This document shows positions 48,530-59,362 of a stretch of 64,000 nucleotides of DNA, one piece after another (the stretch's first letter is position 1; each line of letters opens with the position of its first letter). The DNA is from Piliocolobus tephrosceles (lineage: Eukaryota; Chordata; Mammalia; Primates; Cercopithecidae), in NCBI RefSeq assembly GCF_002776525.5, contig NC_045436.1, positions 46,841,552 through 46,905,551 of the forward strand, read 5' to 3'. The notes under the pieces are model-generated. The model saw nothing but the letters and a program-made list of their open reading frames with translations, was not told the origin of the DNA and searched no databases. Position numbers and translations under genes: made by a program.

Positions 48530-48572
48530 GTGTGTATATGTGTGTGTGTGTGTGTATATATATATATACAAT
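48530..48572. repeat. (TG)n(TA)n compound microsatellite
   Basis: 'tgtgtgtatatg', then 'tgtgtgtgtgtgtgtg', then 'tatatatatata'. Confidence 0.95.
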
Positions 48573-48841
48573 TTGATATCATCATATATAAAAGTGCATG
48601 CACAGACATGGATTTTTTTTCTTCAATATAATTGTAAAAATGATCTTTCTGCCTACCACGTTTACTTTTCCTTACGAGTAAAGCAGACAAAATTTGAGTG
48701 AATGAGCTCCTTGAATCTCCAGGATTTCCATTGAAGGTATATTTAAATGACTAAAAGATCTCTTTGTAATAAGAAAGTTATAATTTTGCTATGTTTTGTA
48801 TTAATTAGGACTACCTGGAGAATCTACTCAGCTTTTATGAC

Positions 48842-49377
48842 TTTTTTTTTTTTATTATACTTTAAGTTCTAGGGTACATGTGCATAACGTGCAGGTTTGT
48901 TACATATGTATACATGTGCCATGTTGGTGTGCTGCACCCATCAACTCTTCAGCACCCATCAATTCATCATTTATATCAGGTATAACTCCCCAATGCAATC
49001 CCTCCCCCCTCCCCCCTCCCCATGATAGGCCCCAGTGTGTGATGTTCCCCTTCCCAAGTCCAAGTGAGCTCATTGTTCAGTTCCCACCTATGAGTGAGAA
49101 CATGCGGTGTTTGGTTTTCTCTTCTTGTGATAGTTTGCTAAGAATGATGGTTTCCAGCTGCATCCATGTCCCTACAAAGGACGCAAACTCATCCTTTTTT
49201 ATGGCTGCATAGTATTCCATGGTGTATATGTGCCACATTTTCTTAATCCAGTCTGTCACTGATGGACATTTGGGTTGATTCCAAGTCTTTCCTATTGTGA
49301 ATAGTGCTGCAATAAACATACGTGTGCATGTGTCTTTGTAGTAGCATAATTTATAATCCTTTGGGTATATACCCAGT
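48842..49377 (-). mobile_element. L1PA-type 3' end, antisense; 3' part of an Alu-L1 chimera
   Basis: T tail and L1PA 3' UTR with the same unusual small duplication as 24886-25402, 5'-truncated at 'gggtatatacccag', only about 19 bp further than its twin. It runs directly into an Alu A tail with no target sequence between. The left flank carries 'ttatgac' (48835-48841). Confidence 0.93.
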
Positions 49378-49684
49378 TTTTTTTTTTTTTTTTTTTTTTT
49401 TTTGGGGTCAGAATCTCTCTCTGTTACCCGGGCTGGAGTTTAGCGGCATGATCTAGGCTCACTGCAACCTCTGTCTCCTAGTTTCAAGAGATTCTCCTGC
49501 CTCAGCCTCCCGAGTAGCTGGGACTACAGGTGTGTGCCACCACACCTGGCTAATTTTTGTATTTTTAGTAGAGACAGGGTTTCACCGTGTTAGCCAGGAT
49601 GATCTCGATCTCCGGACCTCGTGATCTGCCCACCTCAGCCTCCCAAAGTGCTGGGATTACAGGCGTGAGCCACAGCTCCTGGTC
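49378..49684 (-). mobile_element. AluY/AluSc-like, antisense; 5' part of the chimera
   Basis: It shows 23 T residues (its A tail), then a full antisense Alu ending 'gccacagctcctggtc'. The next bases, 'ttatgac' at 49685-49691, match the left flank of the L1 rather than anything at the L1-Alu junction. Alu and L1 therefore seem to share one target duplication. Confidence 0.93.
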
Positions 49685-50251
49685 TTATGACATATTTTTA
49701 ATAAGAATAAAATCTAAATTCAAATCAACTAATTTATAACACTACTGTAGGAACACATTCTCTTCACCAAAGGGAGATGGCCTCATTCTATCACTTACTG
49801 GCTTTGTGCTACTCTATACATCATTCCAGAAAAATCTAACCTGCCCTACCCAACAAAGGCATTTTTTGTTCAAGAGCATATACTCTGCTCTATAGTGGAG
49901 TCTCTCTTGGTTAAGATCCTAAAAGTACTTAAATGCCAGGTATGGAAATGGAGTAGAGTCATGGTTATTTGGAAAGCTGAAAAGAAATTAGGCCTATTGG
50001 GGTTGGGGAGAAGCCTTTGGGACTCTCAGAGAATTGGCAATTCCCAGTAAAGGACTAAAGTCTTTGAGGAAATTGGTTCCTTTAAGGCTTTAGCAGATCT
50101 GTTCATTTTTATTTCTGGTTTTGCAGCACTAAGATTACCTTGGAAGGAGAATCACATCATTGAAGGCAAAGTGATCTGGGCTACAAATAATTGGTAACAT
50201 GTCCACTAGATTTTGCAAGTACACAAATGAATATAAATGTATGTTTGTTCT
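49685..50251. other. Unique DNA
   Basis: No repeat recognised. A splice-like segment near 50127-50193 (gttttgcag ... ttg|gtaaca) was considered and not accepted. Confidence 0.4.
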
Positions 50252-50475
50252 TCTCTCTCTCTCTATGTGTATATATATATATATATATATGATGCTGAAA
50301 ATCATACACACACACACACAAGAGATGCACTCTAGCCTGGGTGACAAAGTGAGACCTTGTCTCAAAAAGTAAAAATAAGAAAACTGTATGTGTGTATGTG
50401 TGTGTGTGTATATATATATATATACATAGAGAGAGAGAGAGATTATACACACACACACACGCACACACACACACA
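50252..50475. repeat. Palindromic compound microsatellite with Alu tail in its loop
   Basis: The left arm (tc)n-tatgtg-(ta)n at 50252-50290 is nearly the reverse complement of the right arm (ta)n-catag-(ag)n at 50409-50443. Inner (ca)n and (tg)n tracts also face each other. The centre at 50325-50379 is the last 55 bp of a sense Alu ('gcactctagcctgggtgaca'). Confidence 0.88.
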
Positions 50476-50800
50476 TTGCAGTTGGTCATTCATATTCATG
50501 GTTTCCACATCCACAGATTCAACCAACTGGGAATCAAAAATATTTGGAAAACAGACAATAAAAAATAATCCAAATTAAAAGACAATGCAGTGTAACAACT
50601 ATTTACATAGCATTTACACTGTAGTAGGTATTATAGTCTAGAGATGATATGACGTGTCTGGGAGGATGTGCGTAGGTTATATGCAAAGGCTATGCCATTT
50701 TATATAAGGGACTTGAACATCCACGTATTCTGGTACATTGGGAAAGAGGAATCCTGGAACCATATTCCACTGGATAATGAGGCATAGCTCTCTATATTTT
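50476..50800 (+). mobile_element. Tigger-family (MER2-like) DNA transposon
   Basis: 'tttccacatccacagattca', 'aactatttacatagcattta', 'gtaggttatatgcaaaggct' and 'tatataagggacttgaacat' follow the order of MER2/Tigger nonautonomous elements. The far terminus is diverged. Confidence 0.82.
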
Positions 50801-51560
50801 AATGAATTTGATGTTTTAAAAAGTATACCACTAGATGTCAGTAGCAACCTCCTGGGGTTCCCATGACCCTAGTTTGTTAACAATAAAAAATGGTACTTCA
50901 TTAGAACATCTTACCTGGGAATAGTGGGTACTTAAGCTGAAAGTTTAAGAACTTTTTTTTTTTTTTTTTTTTTGTCATACAAAGAGTAGGATTGCAGGCA
51001 TAAAATATTTTAGAATTATTTTCTAAACCAGTTTCTGTTCACATGTAACAAGTTATTTTTATTTCCAGTATTCTCTGTATCATTGAGATGGCAATGAAGA
51101 ATTATGGGTAACCTTGAGTAATTTGTCAGGAATTGTACCTGATGCCAGAGCTCTAAACTTCTGCTTCGATGCTTTATGATTCATTTATGCTGTCATTGGA
51201 TGAGTATTTGTGCTTTGGGTTTGTTTCATCCTGGTTTTGTAAAAGTGTTTGGTGCTGTAGCCCATCAGAAGATTGTGTGGTATTAATTTTTCAGCATCTA
51301 CATCTGTGCCTTTTTTACTTAGTAAATTCTATCTTTAATTTTTTTCCTTAATAATTTCTAAACTTTCATGGATCTCTGTTCAGTTGTTACAAGGTATTCA
51401 ACTTTTGGATAGATGCCATAGATTATTATGAATGTTTGCTCATGAGTTGACAACATAATCTAGAAATAAGAAAAAATGATATTTTCCTTGAATTATAGTA
51501 CATATAATTTTTTAGTCCTTAAGAAGGAGTAAAAGTGTCTCATTTTTTTCACAAATTAAT
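50801..51560. other. Unique DNA with a T20 run
   Basis: A T run sits at about 50945-50964. No repeat family or coding signal otherwise. Confidence 0.4.
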
Positions 51561-51573
51561 AAGAAAATTGTAG

Positions 51574-51867
51574 GCTGGGTGCAATGGCTCATACCTGTAA
51601 TCCCAGCACTTTGGGAGACCGAGGTGTGCAGATCACTTGAAGCCAGGGGTTTGAGACCAGCCTGGGCAGCATTGCAAAACCCCATTTTTACTAAGAATAC
51701 AAAAATTAGCTGGGCATGTGAAGGGCACCTGTAGTCCTAGCTACTCAGGAGGCTGAGGTGGGAGGATCATCTAACCCCTGAGTCATCAAGGCGGCAGTGA
51801 GCCGTGATCACACCACTCGCTCCAGCCTGGGTGGCAAAGTAAGACCCTGTCTCAAAAAATAAAAAAT
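51574..51867 (+). mobile_element. AluJ SINE, sense
   Basis: Diverged full Alu with an (aaaaat) tail. The exact target duplication aagaaaattgtag lies at 51561-51573 and 51868-51880. Confidence 0.96.
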
Positions 51868-51880
51868 AAGAAAATTGTAG

Positions 51881-52519
51881 TATTGGCCAATGTTCAATAG
51901 ATACTGATAATGTTATTTTACATAATGCCATTAATTTTTTATAAGGTTAGGTTTACATTAGCAGGAGGATTCAGTCTAATTTGTTGGATCTTAGGCATGA
52001 GTTAGAAATCAGTCATAGGTGATTGGGCGTGAGTCAACCAAGTGTGAAGCAGATTTGTAAGTGATAAAGAGAAAGGAAGAGTTGTTCCCATTTCTCTCCC
52101 TTGGAAAAAAATCCACTTTAAATCCATTCAAGATGTAAAGATAATTATAAAAACATTTGCTTTCCTGAAGCACATTGTACCAAGGAAAATATTAATGTAA
52201 ATGTTATATCTTTATCATGTTTAAGATTTTTTAAAATTATTTTAGTTGGTATAGTGAGGTCGGGCTAACTGAGCGAGTGCATAGGCTAAGGGAGTACGTA
52301 CTTTCATACTGAAGTTGTTATATTTGAGGATTATTGGTTTAACTTCATAAGATTAACACTGAGTTTCTTAAATCTTACTGAGTTTTGTATCTGTATTTTA
52401 GAACTACCAGTAAAAAGGACTTATCAGGATTTTCCCCAAGACTGTGATTGTTATTCTTTAATTATGTTTACAGGTGATGAGGCAGACGTTTGAAATCATG
52501 CTGCAGTTGCTTGGCGTGA
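51881..52519. other. Unique DNA 5' of the hairpin
   Basis: No repeat recognised. The nearest element is the AluJ at its left edge. Confidence 0.4.
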
Positions 52520-52634
52520 ACATCAAGCTAGTGCTGTGCCTTTCATTCATGAATAGCGCTTGCTCATGGCTCTGATTCCCTGTGCCATGACAAAGTGCTA
52601 TTAAGGAATGGAAGGCACAGCACTAGCTTGATGT
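52520..52634. other. 115-nt near-perfect hairpin (pre-miRNA-like or MITE-like)
   Basis: The segment is self-complementary about position 52577 with no indels. Arms start 'acatcaagctagtgctgtgc' and end 'gcacagcactagcttgatgt'. Reading inward, the outer 29 pairs hold with one G-U. Mismatches then occur at 52549, 52551, 52562-52563, 52571 and 52573, plus one more G-U at 52558, leaving a loop of a few bases. The outer flanks stop pairing abruptly at 52519/52635. I recognise no named transposon or miRNA. The 3' arm contains caaagtgct at 52591-52599, the same start as the miR-17-type seed. Candidate explanations are a palindromic DNA-transposon derivative or an inverted-duplication hairpin RNA locus. 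Confidence 0.7.
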
Positions 52635-53287
52635 GCAGTTAAGACACTCTTATCATAGAGTCTGATACGGAAGCACAAGTTTGCTTGATCTAGAATAGTC
52701 CAGCCTATGTTTCCCATACTTAACTTTCTAGAAGGGGCGAGGAATAAGATCTGACTGGGGCATCTGTCTTCAGTCTGCCACTTTCTTCATAATTTATAGT
52801 TAAATGACAACTGCTCATGAGATATTTTGAATAGAGAGCGTGCCAATTTTAAACAAACTGTTTTAACTACACTTTAAAAGCTAACTTCCATTTCTGCATG
52901 TATCAGTGCATTTCTTCTCAACATGTTCATTTGCTTGCACATTTATGTGGATTAAGTTAAAACAGAGAGAATGAAGTTTCCTTTGAGCTATTTCATAAAT
53001 TCAAACACCTCAGTCTGACATTCAAAGACCACTTTTCCACTGCTGCATTCTAAATTTTCTCAACCTCATTTCCAGTCGATTCCTCACCCAGATGTTGCCT
53101 TGTAGCTATACAGCCTGGTTGATCTCATATGTGTGTGACTTACTTGTTTCTACCTTGATGGTTTGCATTTACCATTCTTTCCACCTAGAATTTGACTCTT
53201 TTCTCCCCTTTCCTAACGTCTTATTCTTCATTTCAGAGACAACAGAGTGTGCAAAGGGCAATTCTCTTTTTTTATTTGTTTGTTTTG
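52635..53287. other. Unique DNA
   Basis: No repeat recognised. An open frame at 53092-53313 runs into the T tail of the next L1 and is not credible as coding. Confidence 0.4.
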
Positions 53288-53700
53288 CTTTTTTTTTTAT
53301 TATTATTATTTAAGTTCTAGAGTACATGTGCACAACGTACAGGTTGTTACATATGTATACATGTGCCATGTTGGTTTGCTGCAACCATTAACTCATTATT
53401 TACATTAGGTATTTCTCCTAATGCCATCCCTCCCCCAGTCCCCCACCCCATGACAGGCCCTGGTGTGTGATGTTCCCCACCCTGTGTCCAAGTGATCTCA
53501 TTGTTCAATTCCCACCTATGAGTGAGCACATGCAGTGTTTGGTTTTCTGTCCTTGTGATAGTTTGCTCAGAATGATGGTTTCCAGCTTCATCCATGTTCC
53601 TGCAAAGGACATGAACTCATCCGTTTTTATGGCTGCATAGTATTCCTTGGTGTATATGTGCCACATTTTCTTAATCCAGTCTACCATTGATGGACATTTT
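53288..53700 (-). mobile_element. L1PA-type 3' end, antisense, about 410 bp
   Basis: T-rich tail with (att)n, then 'taagttctagagtacatgtg', ending by 5' truncation at 'accattgatggacattttgg'. It lacks the small duplication of the twin copies and has a longer, more diverged 3' UTR, so it belongs to another subfamily. Confidence 0.93.
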
Positions 53701-53925
53701 GGAAGCCAGATAGTTTGGTTTCAAATCACAGACTGGTAACTTCTTAGCTCATTGCTGCCTGGCTGAAGCAAGCTATTTAAGCTCTGTGTCTCCTATTGCC
53801 TTCTTCTAAAAAACTGGGAAAGAAGATACTTACATAATTTAGTTACTTAAGTGAGGATATTAATAGAAACTTAAAATAGTTACTGGCACATAGTAAGTAG
53901 TTAATGTGTATTAGCCACTATGAAT
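53701..53925 (+). repeat. MIR SINE, sense
   Basis: It begins directly at the L1 edge: 'ggtttcaaatcacagac', 'gcaagctatttaagctctgt', then 'gttactggcacatagtaagt' with 'agttaatgtgtattagcc'. Good order match. Confidence 0.75.
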
Positions 53926-54079
53926 TCCATCAAGTCAGTTTCAAAATTCATCCTCATAAAATTTAGTGCCAAAATTTACTGTCCTTCATGCAGCCACTAA
54001 TCTCATTAGCCTGTATTTCAAGGTCTAACAGCCCACCCTATCAGTACTTTTGCGTTTGGTAATCTATACATTTTAACCA

Positions 54080-54275
54080 CTTGGTATATTCATTTCCTCA
54101 TCAATAAAAAGGACAAATAGTACTTGCCATGGTCATACCTAGGGTTATTATGAAGATAAAACTAGAAAACAGAAATAATAAGATTGATCATAGTAACCAT
54201 TTATCCTGCTGTTATGTGTAAGAAACTGAATTAGAAGTTTCACTTATGTTAATCTATCACTTGATACCTTATCCT
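54080..54275. repeat. MIR-like fragments
   Basis: Sense: 'catttcctcatcaataaaaa' to 'gggttattatgaagataaaa'. The following 'taaccatttatcctgctgtt' resembles an antisense MIR end. Both are diverged. Confidence 0.45.
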
Positions 54276-54914
54276 CATGTTGGTAGCAGGGTTCTAAGAA
54301 AGAGAAGGCAGAAATGTGAAAGAACTCTTGAGGCCCAAGGTTCAGAACTGACACAAATTACTGCATGCTACTGACCATTACAATTGGTTGGATAGAAGAG
54401 GTGGGAGAAGTGAGGTTGTTTTACAATGAATATGCCAGAAATCCATTCTACATATGAAAAAACTTAAATAAAATGAGTTTTAAATACTTGCTGCTAAGGT
54501 AGACTTGGGACCTCTACCTGGTCTATTAGGAAACTTTACTTTTCAGGACCAGTGATTCTACAAGGATGGGGCATGTGTCCTGAGCACAATTATTCATAGC
54601 CATAACATGAGAAATGCTATTTAAGAGAGAAAGATTCTTCTTTTAGGATCAAAATTGTCAGGATGTTGACTTATGGCAGCCAGTCATTTTTTGTTCTGCC
54701 ATTTGGGGAATATAATGAGAGATAAGAAAGAGCCAAGATACGGAATGAATGAGCAAGTATTAGAAAGATGCAATAGTATCATTTGGGTCACTGAATCTAG
54801 CCGTACTTGAAGTCTGTAACTTGCGAATTTTTATAGAATATGTATGTGTATGTTATTAAATAGGTTTGACTAAGATTATTTTATTTGAGTCTGAAACAAT
54901 TTTAATTAATGACA
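54276..54914. other. Unique DNA
   Basis: No repeat or gene signal recognised. Confidence 0.4.
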
Positions 54915-55460
54915 ATGGATTAGTTTGCAAAAATGGACACAGCAATGTCTCTAGTCTCACATGTTCTTCCAGAACCTCATTGGCATCTCCATCAAGAGGT
55001 GAGAACTATTTTCCCCTCCCTTGAACCTGAGTGGGTTTGTGTCTGCTCTGATAAGCACTGGAGAAGTAATGGTATGTGATCTCCAAATGTAGTCATAAAG
55101 TTGACATAGAAGCTGCTTGCCTATCTCTTTTTTGGGACCCCTGTCCTTAGAATCTGGCGATCATGTTGTGAGAAAGTCCAGGCCTAATGGAGTAACCATT
55201 TGTAAGGTGTTCTAGCTGACAGTCCAGCTAAGGTCTCTGCCAATAGCCAGCATCATTTGCCAACCATGTAAATAAACAAATCTTCAAATGGTCTCAGCTC
55301 CTAGCCTTGGCACAGCTCAAGTGATAATGAGTGAAACAGAGAAAAACTATCTCCCCTTGGTCCCAGTCTAAAATGCAGATTCATGAACAAAACAAATGTC
55401 AGTATTTGAAGCTACTAAATGCTGTGATAATTTGTTAGGCAGTCATAGCTAACTGCAACA
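54915..55460 (+). mobile_element. Ancient ERVL-class LTR-like element, sense
   Basis: The order 'tattttcccctcccttgaac', 'gagtgggtttgtgtctgctc', 'catgttgtgagaaagtccag', 'ccaatagccagcatcatttg', 'taatttgttaggcagtcata' resembles a common mammalian LTR. I cannot name the family with confidence. Confidence 0.5.
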
Positions 55461-55744
55461 CTAACTTCTCCCATAGCTCCTTCCCAGGGCTCTCTTCTGC
55501 TACACTTGTCAGACCTGCTCTACCTGGTACTACCATTCCACTTTCACCTGTGCCTTTATTTCTACGCACTTTGCTTTACCAGGTGGTTATAGACATTTTG
55601 TATTCAGTATTGTATTTCATTGGCTTTGTGATATACTATTCTTGGATGAAAATGGGGTTGGAGATCCCCATGTTACTCTATGCCCCCTATTAAAAAGCTG
55701 GTATTCCAACTTGACAAATTCTACTCCTACTCTCTACTGCTATG

Positions 55745-55945
55745 CTAGCTGATAGCCACTAGGCACATGTGATTATCTGAATTTGAATTAAATTCAAATT
55801 AAATAAAATTGGGAATTTCTTTACACTAGCCACATTTCAAGTGCTCAATATTTATATGCAACTACTGGCCAACATACTGGACATTGCAAAATTATACAGC
55901 ATTTTAATCGTCTCACTGTTCTATTAGATGATACTGTTCCAATTT
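55745..55945. mobile_element. hAT-type (MER3-like) DNA element
   Basis: 'tagccactaggcacatgtga', 'gccacatttcaagtgctcaa', 'ggccaacatactggacattg' and 'ctgttctattagatgata' are hallmarks of a mammalian hAT nonautonomous family. The exact name is uncertain. Confidence 0.7.
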
Positions 55946-57989
55946 GCAAATTGCACATGTGGTCCAAGGCTAAATCCCTTAAATACCAGGATTCAATGAT
56001 GAAAATCTTTTTACCTAGAACAGAGCACTCAAAAGGATTTGGTCACTCTTACCCAGGTATGAGCTCTGGGAGAGGACAGAGATGAAACTCTCTACTTCAG
56101 TTAACAGGGTTATGTTTCATTTATATTCACATGAAAAGACTGCCTTTGGTAGATTTACCTAATTTATTTCCTAGCCACTGGACATGTGGACAATTGTTTA
56201 TTTTCTTGAGTAAATTAGTTTCTATTCATCAGTTCAGTCTGATGTGTAGAACAGTTCAATTTCCAGAAGATAACCCAGACATATTTTGCAAATATTTGGG
56301 GCCCTTGTTCTCCCAGCAGAGAGTCCTCATGAGTACACAGGGCTCCTGTTGACTTGAAAGTGAACTCTGGCTGTGGAGAGGATATTACTCCCTTAAAAGA
56401 GAAAAAGAGTAACTTCAAGGCAAAAAGGGCCTTTATTCTCCCTGGGTGTAAGTTTCCTTAAAAGCTTGTTTATTGATTTTTCGTGTAACAACTGAGCTTG
56501 CAAGCTATAAAAGAGAAAAACAAAAACAAATAGAAGCAGGGAAATAATATCAACGATCAACAAGTTTATTCATCAGCTTTATCTCATTTGTAGTCGGTCA
56601 CCACAGGTCTGTGAAATAAAAAGCACCACATGCAGCAATCCCAGTTTTTATTATGGAATCCATAGACTTTAGCTGATCAAAAGGGAAAACAAACACTTCA
56701 ATTTTCAAGCAAGGGTCCATTCTCATTAAAAGTGATTGTGCCTGAATTTATGTCAACGTGTGAGGAAAGTATAGAAAGTAAGGAGAAAAGAAGAGAACAG
56801 GGTTGAGGGCGTGATGCCTGCTACTATGACAGTGCCTCCAAGTTTGATTTCTAATCAGTCTGTCAAATTGCCTGAAATACCCTCTGCTAATATTGTTCCT
56901 ATTGGAAGACATAGTCCTAATTTTATGACCCATGTGATGAACCTTTAAGAAAGTCCTATCATCAGGTAATTTTGGAAAATGCTGACTTTTATATCCCCCT
57001 CCCGTAATTTTATGATGCACATTAGAATATTAGTCTCTGAGAAATCTTGCTGTAAAGAAACCTGTTTCACTTTGTTTAACCCAGCATTTTCTCAAATTGG
57101 TGGACCATAAAGCCTTCTATATTTTAGTATATGTTTTCATGTAATACTCATTGCATCTAGTTTTCAATGAAGCACATTGTAAAATGCTACTTTAGAAGAA
57201 AACATGGTTTCCTAAGTGGGAAGCCCAAAGTTTACCCAGTGAGAGGGTAACACTTTAACACATTAGCATTTATTTAGACAGACTGGTTTTCCTAAATGAG
57301 CAGGATCTTAAGACCCTGAGGATGTAGAAGAGGCCAGCACATATTTCCTAAGGAGGGCTGTTTCAGGGGGCTCCAGGGACACTCAAGGGTGGACAACCAT
57401 ATCTGGCAAGGCCTTTTTTGGGACATGAGGCTTTCAGAGTTATGTTTCTGGAAAGGTCGATTTTGGAAGGCATCAAATGGAAGATTATTAGTTCAAGAAA
57501 ATTTAATAGTGCCGCTGTGTGACTTTCAGAGAATGTTCAATAACTTCCTTTTCTCTTTAAGTAAGTATTTCTCAGAAGAGTAGACTTGTCTTACTGTTTC
57601 TGCTTTCTCACCAACCATTTACTCTTCGATCCACAACAATCTTTCACTTATACTCTCATTCCAATAGAACTCCTCTTTCGCAGATTTTCCATTTGCCAAA
57701 TGCAGTAGACTCTTCCTGGGTGAACTTACTAGCTTCCTCTATGATTCTGTATTCTACCTAAATGCTTTTGACTTCCGTATTTCTAGCTCTAGCCCAGGCT
57801 ACACTTTTGAACTTCAAAATTGTATCCCCAGAGACATCTTGAACTGATGTTCAAAATTGATCCCAAAATCTTGCACTTTCATTCTCTTCCTTCTATAGAT
57901 TCTTTGAAGATTCCTATAGATTCCTATTGGTTTTGACAATTGTCAAAATATTTTCTCTGTCCCATAATTCCCATTTCTTTCCTTTCCTT
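55946..57989. other. Mostly unique DNA, no gene seen
   Basis: Overlapping opposite-strand open frames at 56131-56418 and one at 56748-57020 show no domains. The C/T-rich stretch 57590-57860 may be an old repeat I cannot name. Confidence 0.4.
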
Positions 57990-58165
57990 AGGCTTCAGCA
58001 AAACACTGGCCTCAGAGTCAAAACATAGCTCTTCCACCTGATATATGGGGACCCTGTACATGTTTGTTATTCCCTTTAATGTCTTATTTTTCTCATCTGT
58101 AAGATGGAGATAATAGTACAACCTAAGAGAGTTATTGTAATTCTGTGGAAATTACATAAGGATAA
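57990..58165 (+). repeat. MIR SINE, sense
   Basis: 'cactggcctcagagtcaaaa', 'atttttctcatctgtaagat', 'ggagataatagtacaaccta' and 'agagagttattgtaattctg' in MIR order. Confidence 0.72.
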
Positions 58166-58699
58166 AGTGAGGGTGTTGAGAGAAAATTAAGTTGTTTTCT
58201 TTCCTCTCCCTAGGAATGAGGGCTTGGGAGAAGTACTTATTTATTATTAGGGGAAAAATCTTAGTGGATTAGCTGACATTTATATGGTAAAAAAAATCTC
58301 TTTAAAATACTATAGTAGTGAATAAAAAAGAAAACAAGTATGTTTGCGATTGGCTAGAATTCATGATACAATAATTTATCAATTTTTTTCTTTCAATATA
58401 CAATGATATGCTATTGCTAGGAAAATAAAAGAAGGAAACTAAACTATCTTTAACACATTTTAGGCCAATAGAAATGATCTTGTGTGTGATGGAGTAGATA
58501 AAAAAGAAGGACCCAATGGCAGCATACCTTGGACATTTGGATTATCTGTTCATCCCAGCTCATGTGCAGGTATCTGCATTTTATAGGGTCAGCCAGCAGG
58601 AACACAGTTAAGGGTAGGATTCAGATGTCCTCATCTTTTAAGACCTGGCTACTAATTTTAGTCAATTTCATATAAACATCTCTTATTTTTGCCTAGTGG
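58166..58699. other. Unique DNA
   Basis: No repeat or coding signal recognised. Confidence 0.4.
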
Positions 58700-58908
58700 C
58701 TATCTTAGTCACCCTACTGCTATGACAAAGTGCCTTAGCTTGGTTAATTTATAAACAATAGAAACTTATTCTAATACTTCTAGAAGCTGGGAAGTCCAAG
58801 ATCAAGGCACCAGCAGATTTGGTGTCTGGTGAGGGCTAGCACTCTCTTGTTACATCCTCACATGGTAGAAGGTGCAAAAGTGATGAACATCTCTTTTGGA
58901 TCTCTTTA
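58700..58908 (-). mobile_element. MLT1 LTR, antisense (part 1, split by Alu)
   Basis: 'tatcttagtcaccctactgc', 'gaagctgggaagtccaagat', 'ccagcagatttggtgtctgg' and 'acatcctcacatggtagaag' give the MLT1 order. It continues after the Alu. Confidence 0.88.
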
Positions 58909-59213
58909 ATTTATTTATTGTTACTATTTTTGAGACAGAGTCTCACTCTGTCACACAGGCTGGAGTGCGGTGGCACAATCTCTGCTCACTGCAACCTCCG
59001 CCTCCTGCATTCAAGCCATTCTCATGCCTCAGTCTTTCGAGTAACTGGAACTACAGTCATGTGCCACCGTGATGAGCTATTTTTTGACTTTTCAGTAGAG
59101 ATGGTTTTTTTGCCATTTTGGCCAGGCTGGTCTCTAATTCCTGGCCTCAAGTGATCTGCCTGCCTCAGCCTTCCAAAGTGCTAGGGTTATAGTCATGAGC
59201 CACGTGTCCGGCC
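58909..59213 (-). mobile_element. Alu SINE, antisense, inside MLT1
   Basis: Full antisense Alu with an interrupted tail (tttatttattgttac), ending 'cacgtgtccggcc'. MLT1 text on each side ('ggatctcttt' and 'acacctcttatataagg') suggests a diverged target duplication. Confidence 0.95.
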
Positions 59214-59362
59214 TACACCTCTTATATAAGGTCATCAATTTCATCCATAAAGGCTCTGTCCTTATGACTTAATCACTTTCCAGAGGTCCCACCTCTTAAT
59301 ACTATTACATTGGCAAATAAGTCAACATATTAATTTTGTGGGGACACATTCAGACCATAGCA
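59214..59362 (-). mobile_element. MLT1 LTR, antisense (part 2)
   Basis: 'cttatgacttaatcactttc', 'cccacctcttaatactatta', 'gtggggacacattcagacca', ending 'tagca'. It completes the LTR interrupted at 58908. Confidence 0.88.

Noticed and set aside
50127..50193. Second exon-like segment (gttttgcag acceptor, ttg|gtaaca donor)
   Set aside because: One frame is open, but the donor is weak (U and non-consensus bases after GTAA) and length is not a multiple of three. Such pseudo-exons are frequent in introns.
53092..53313. 73-codon hydrophobic plus-strand frame
   Set aside because: It runs into the T tail and 3' UTR of an antisense L1. Hydrophobicity comes from T-rich sequence.
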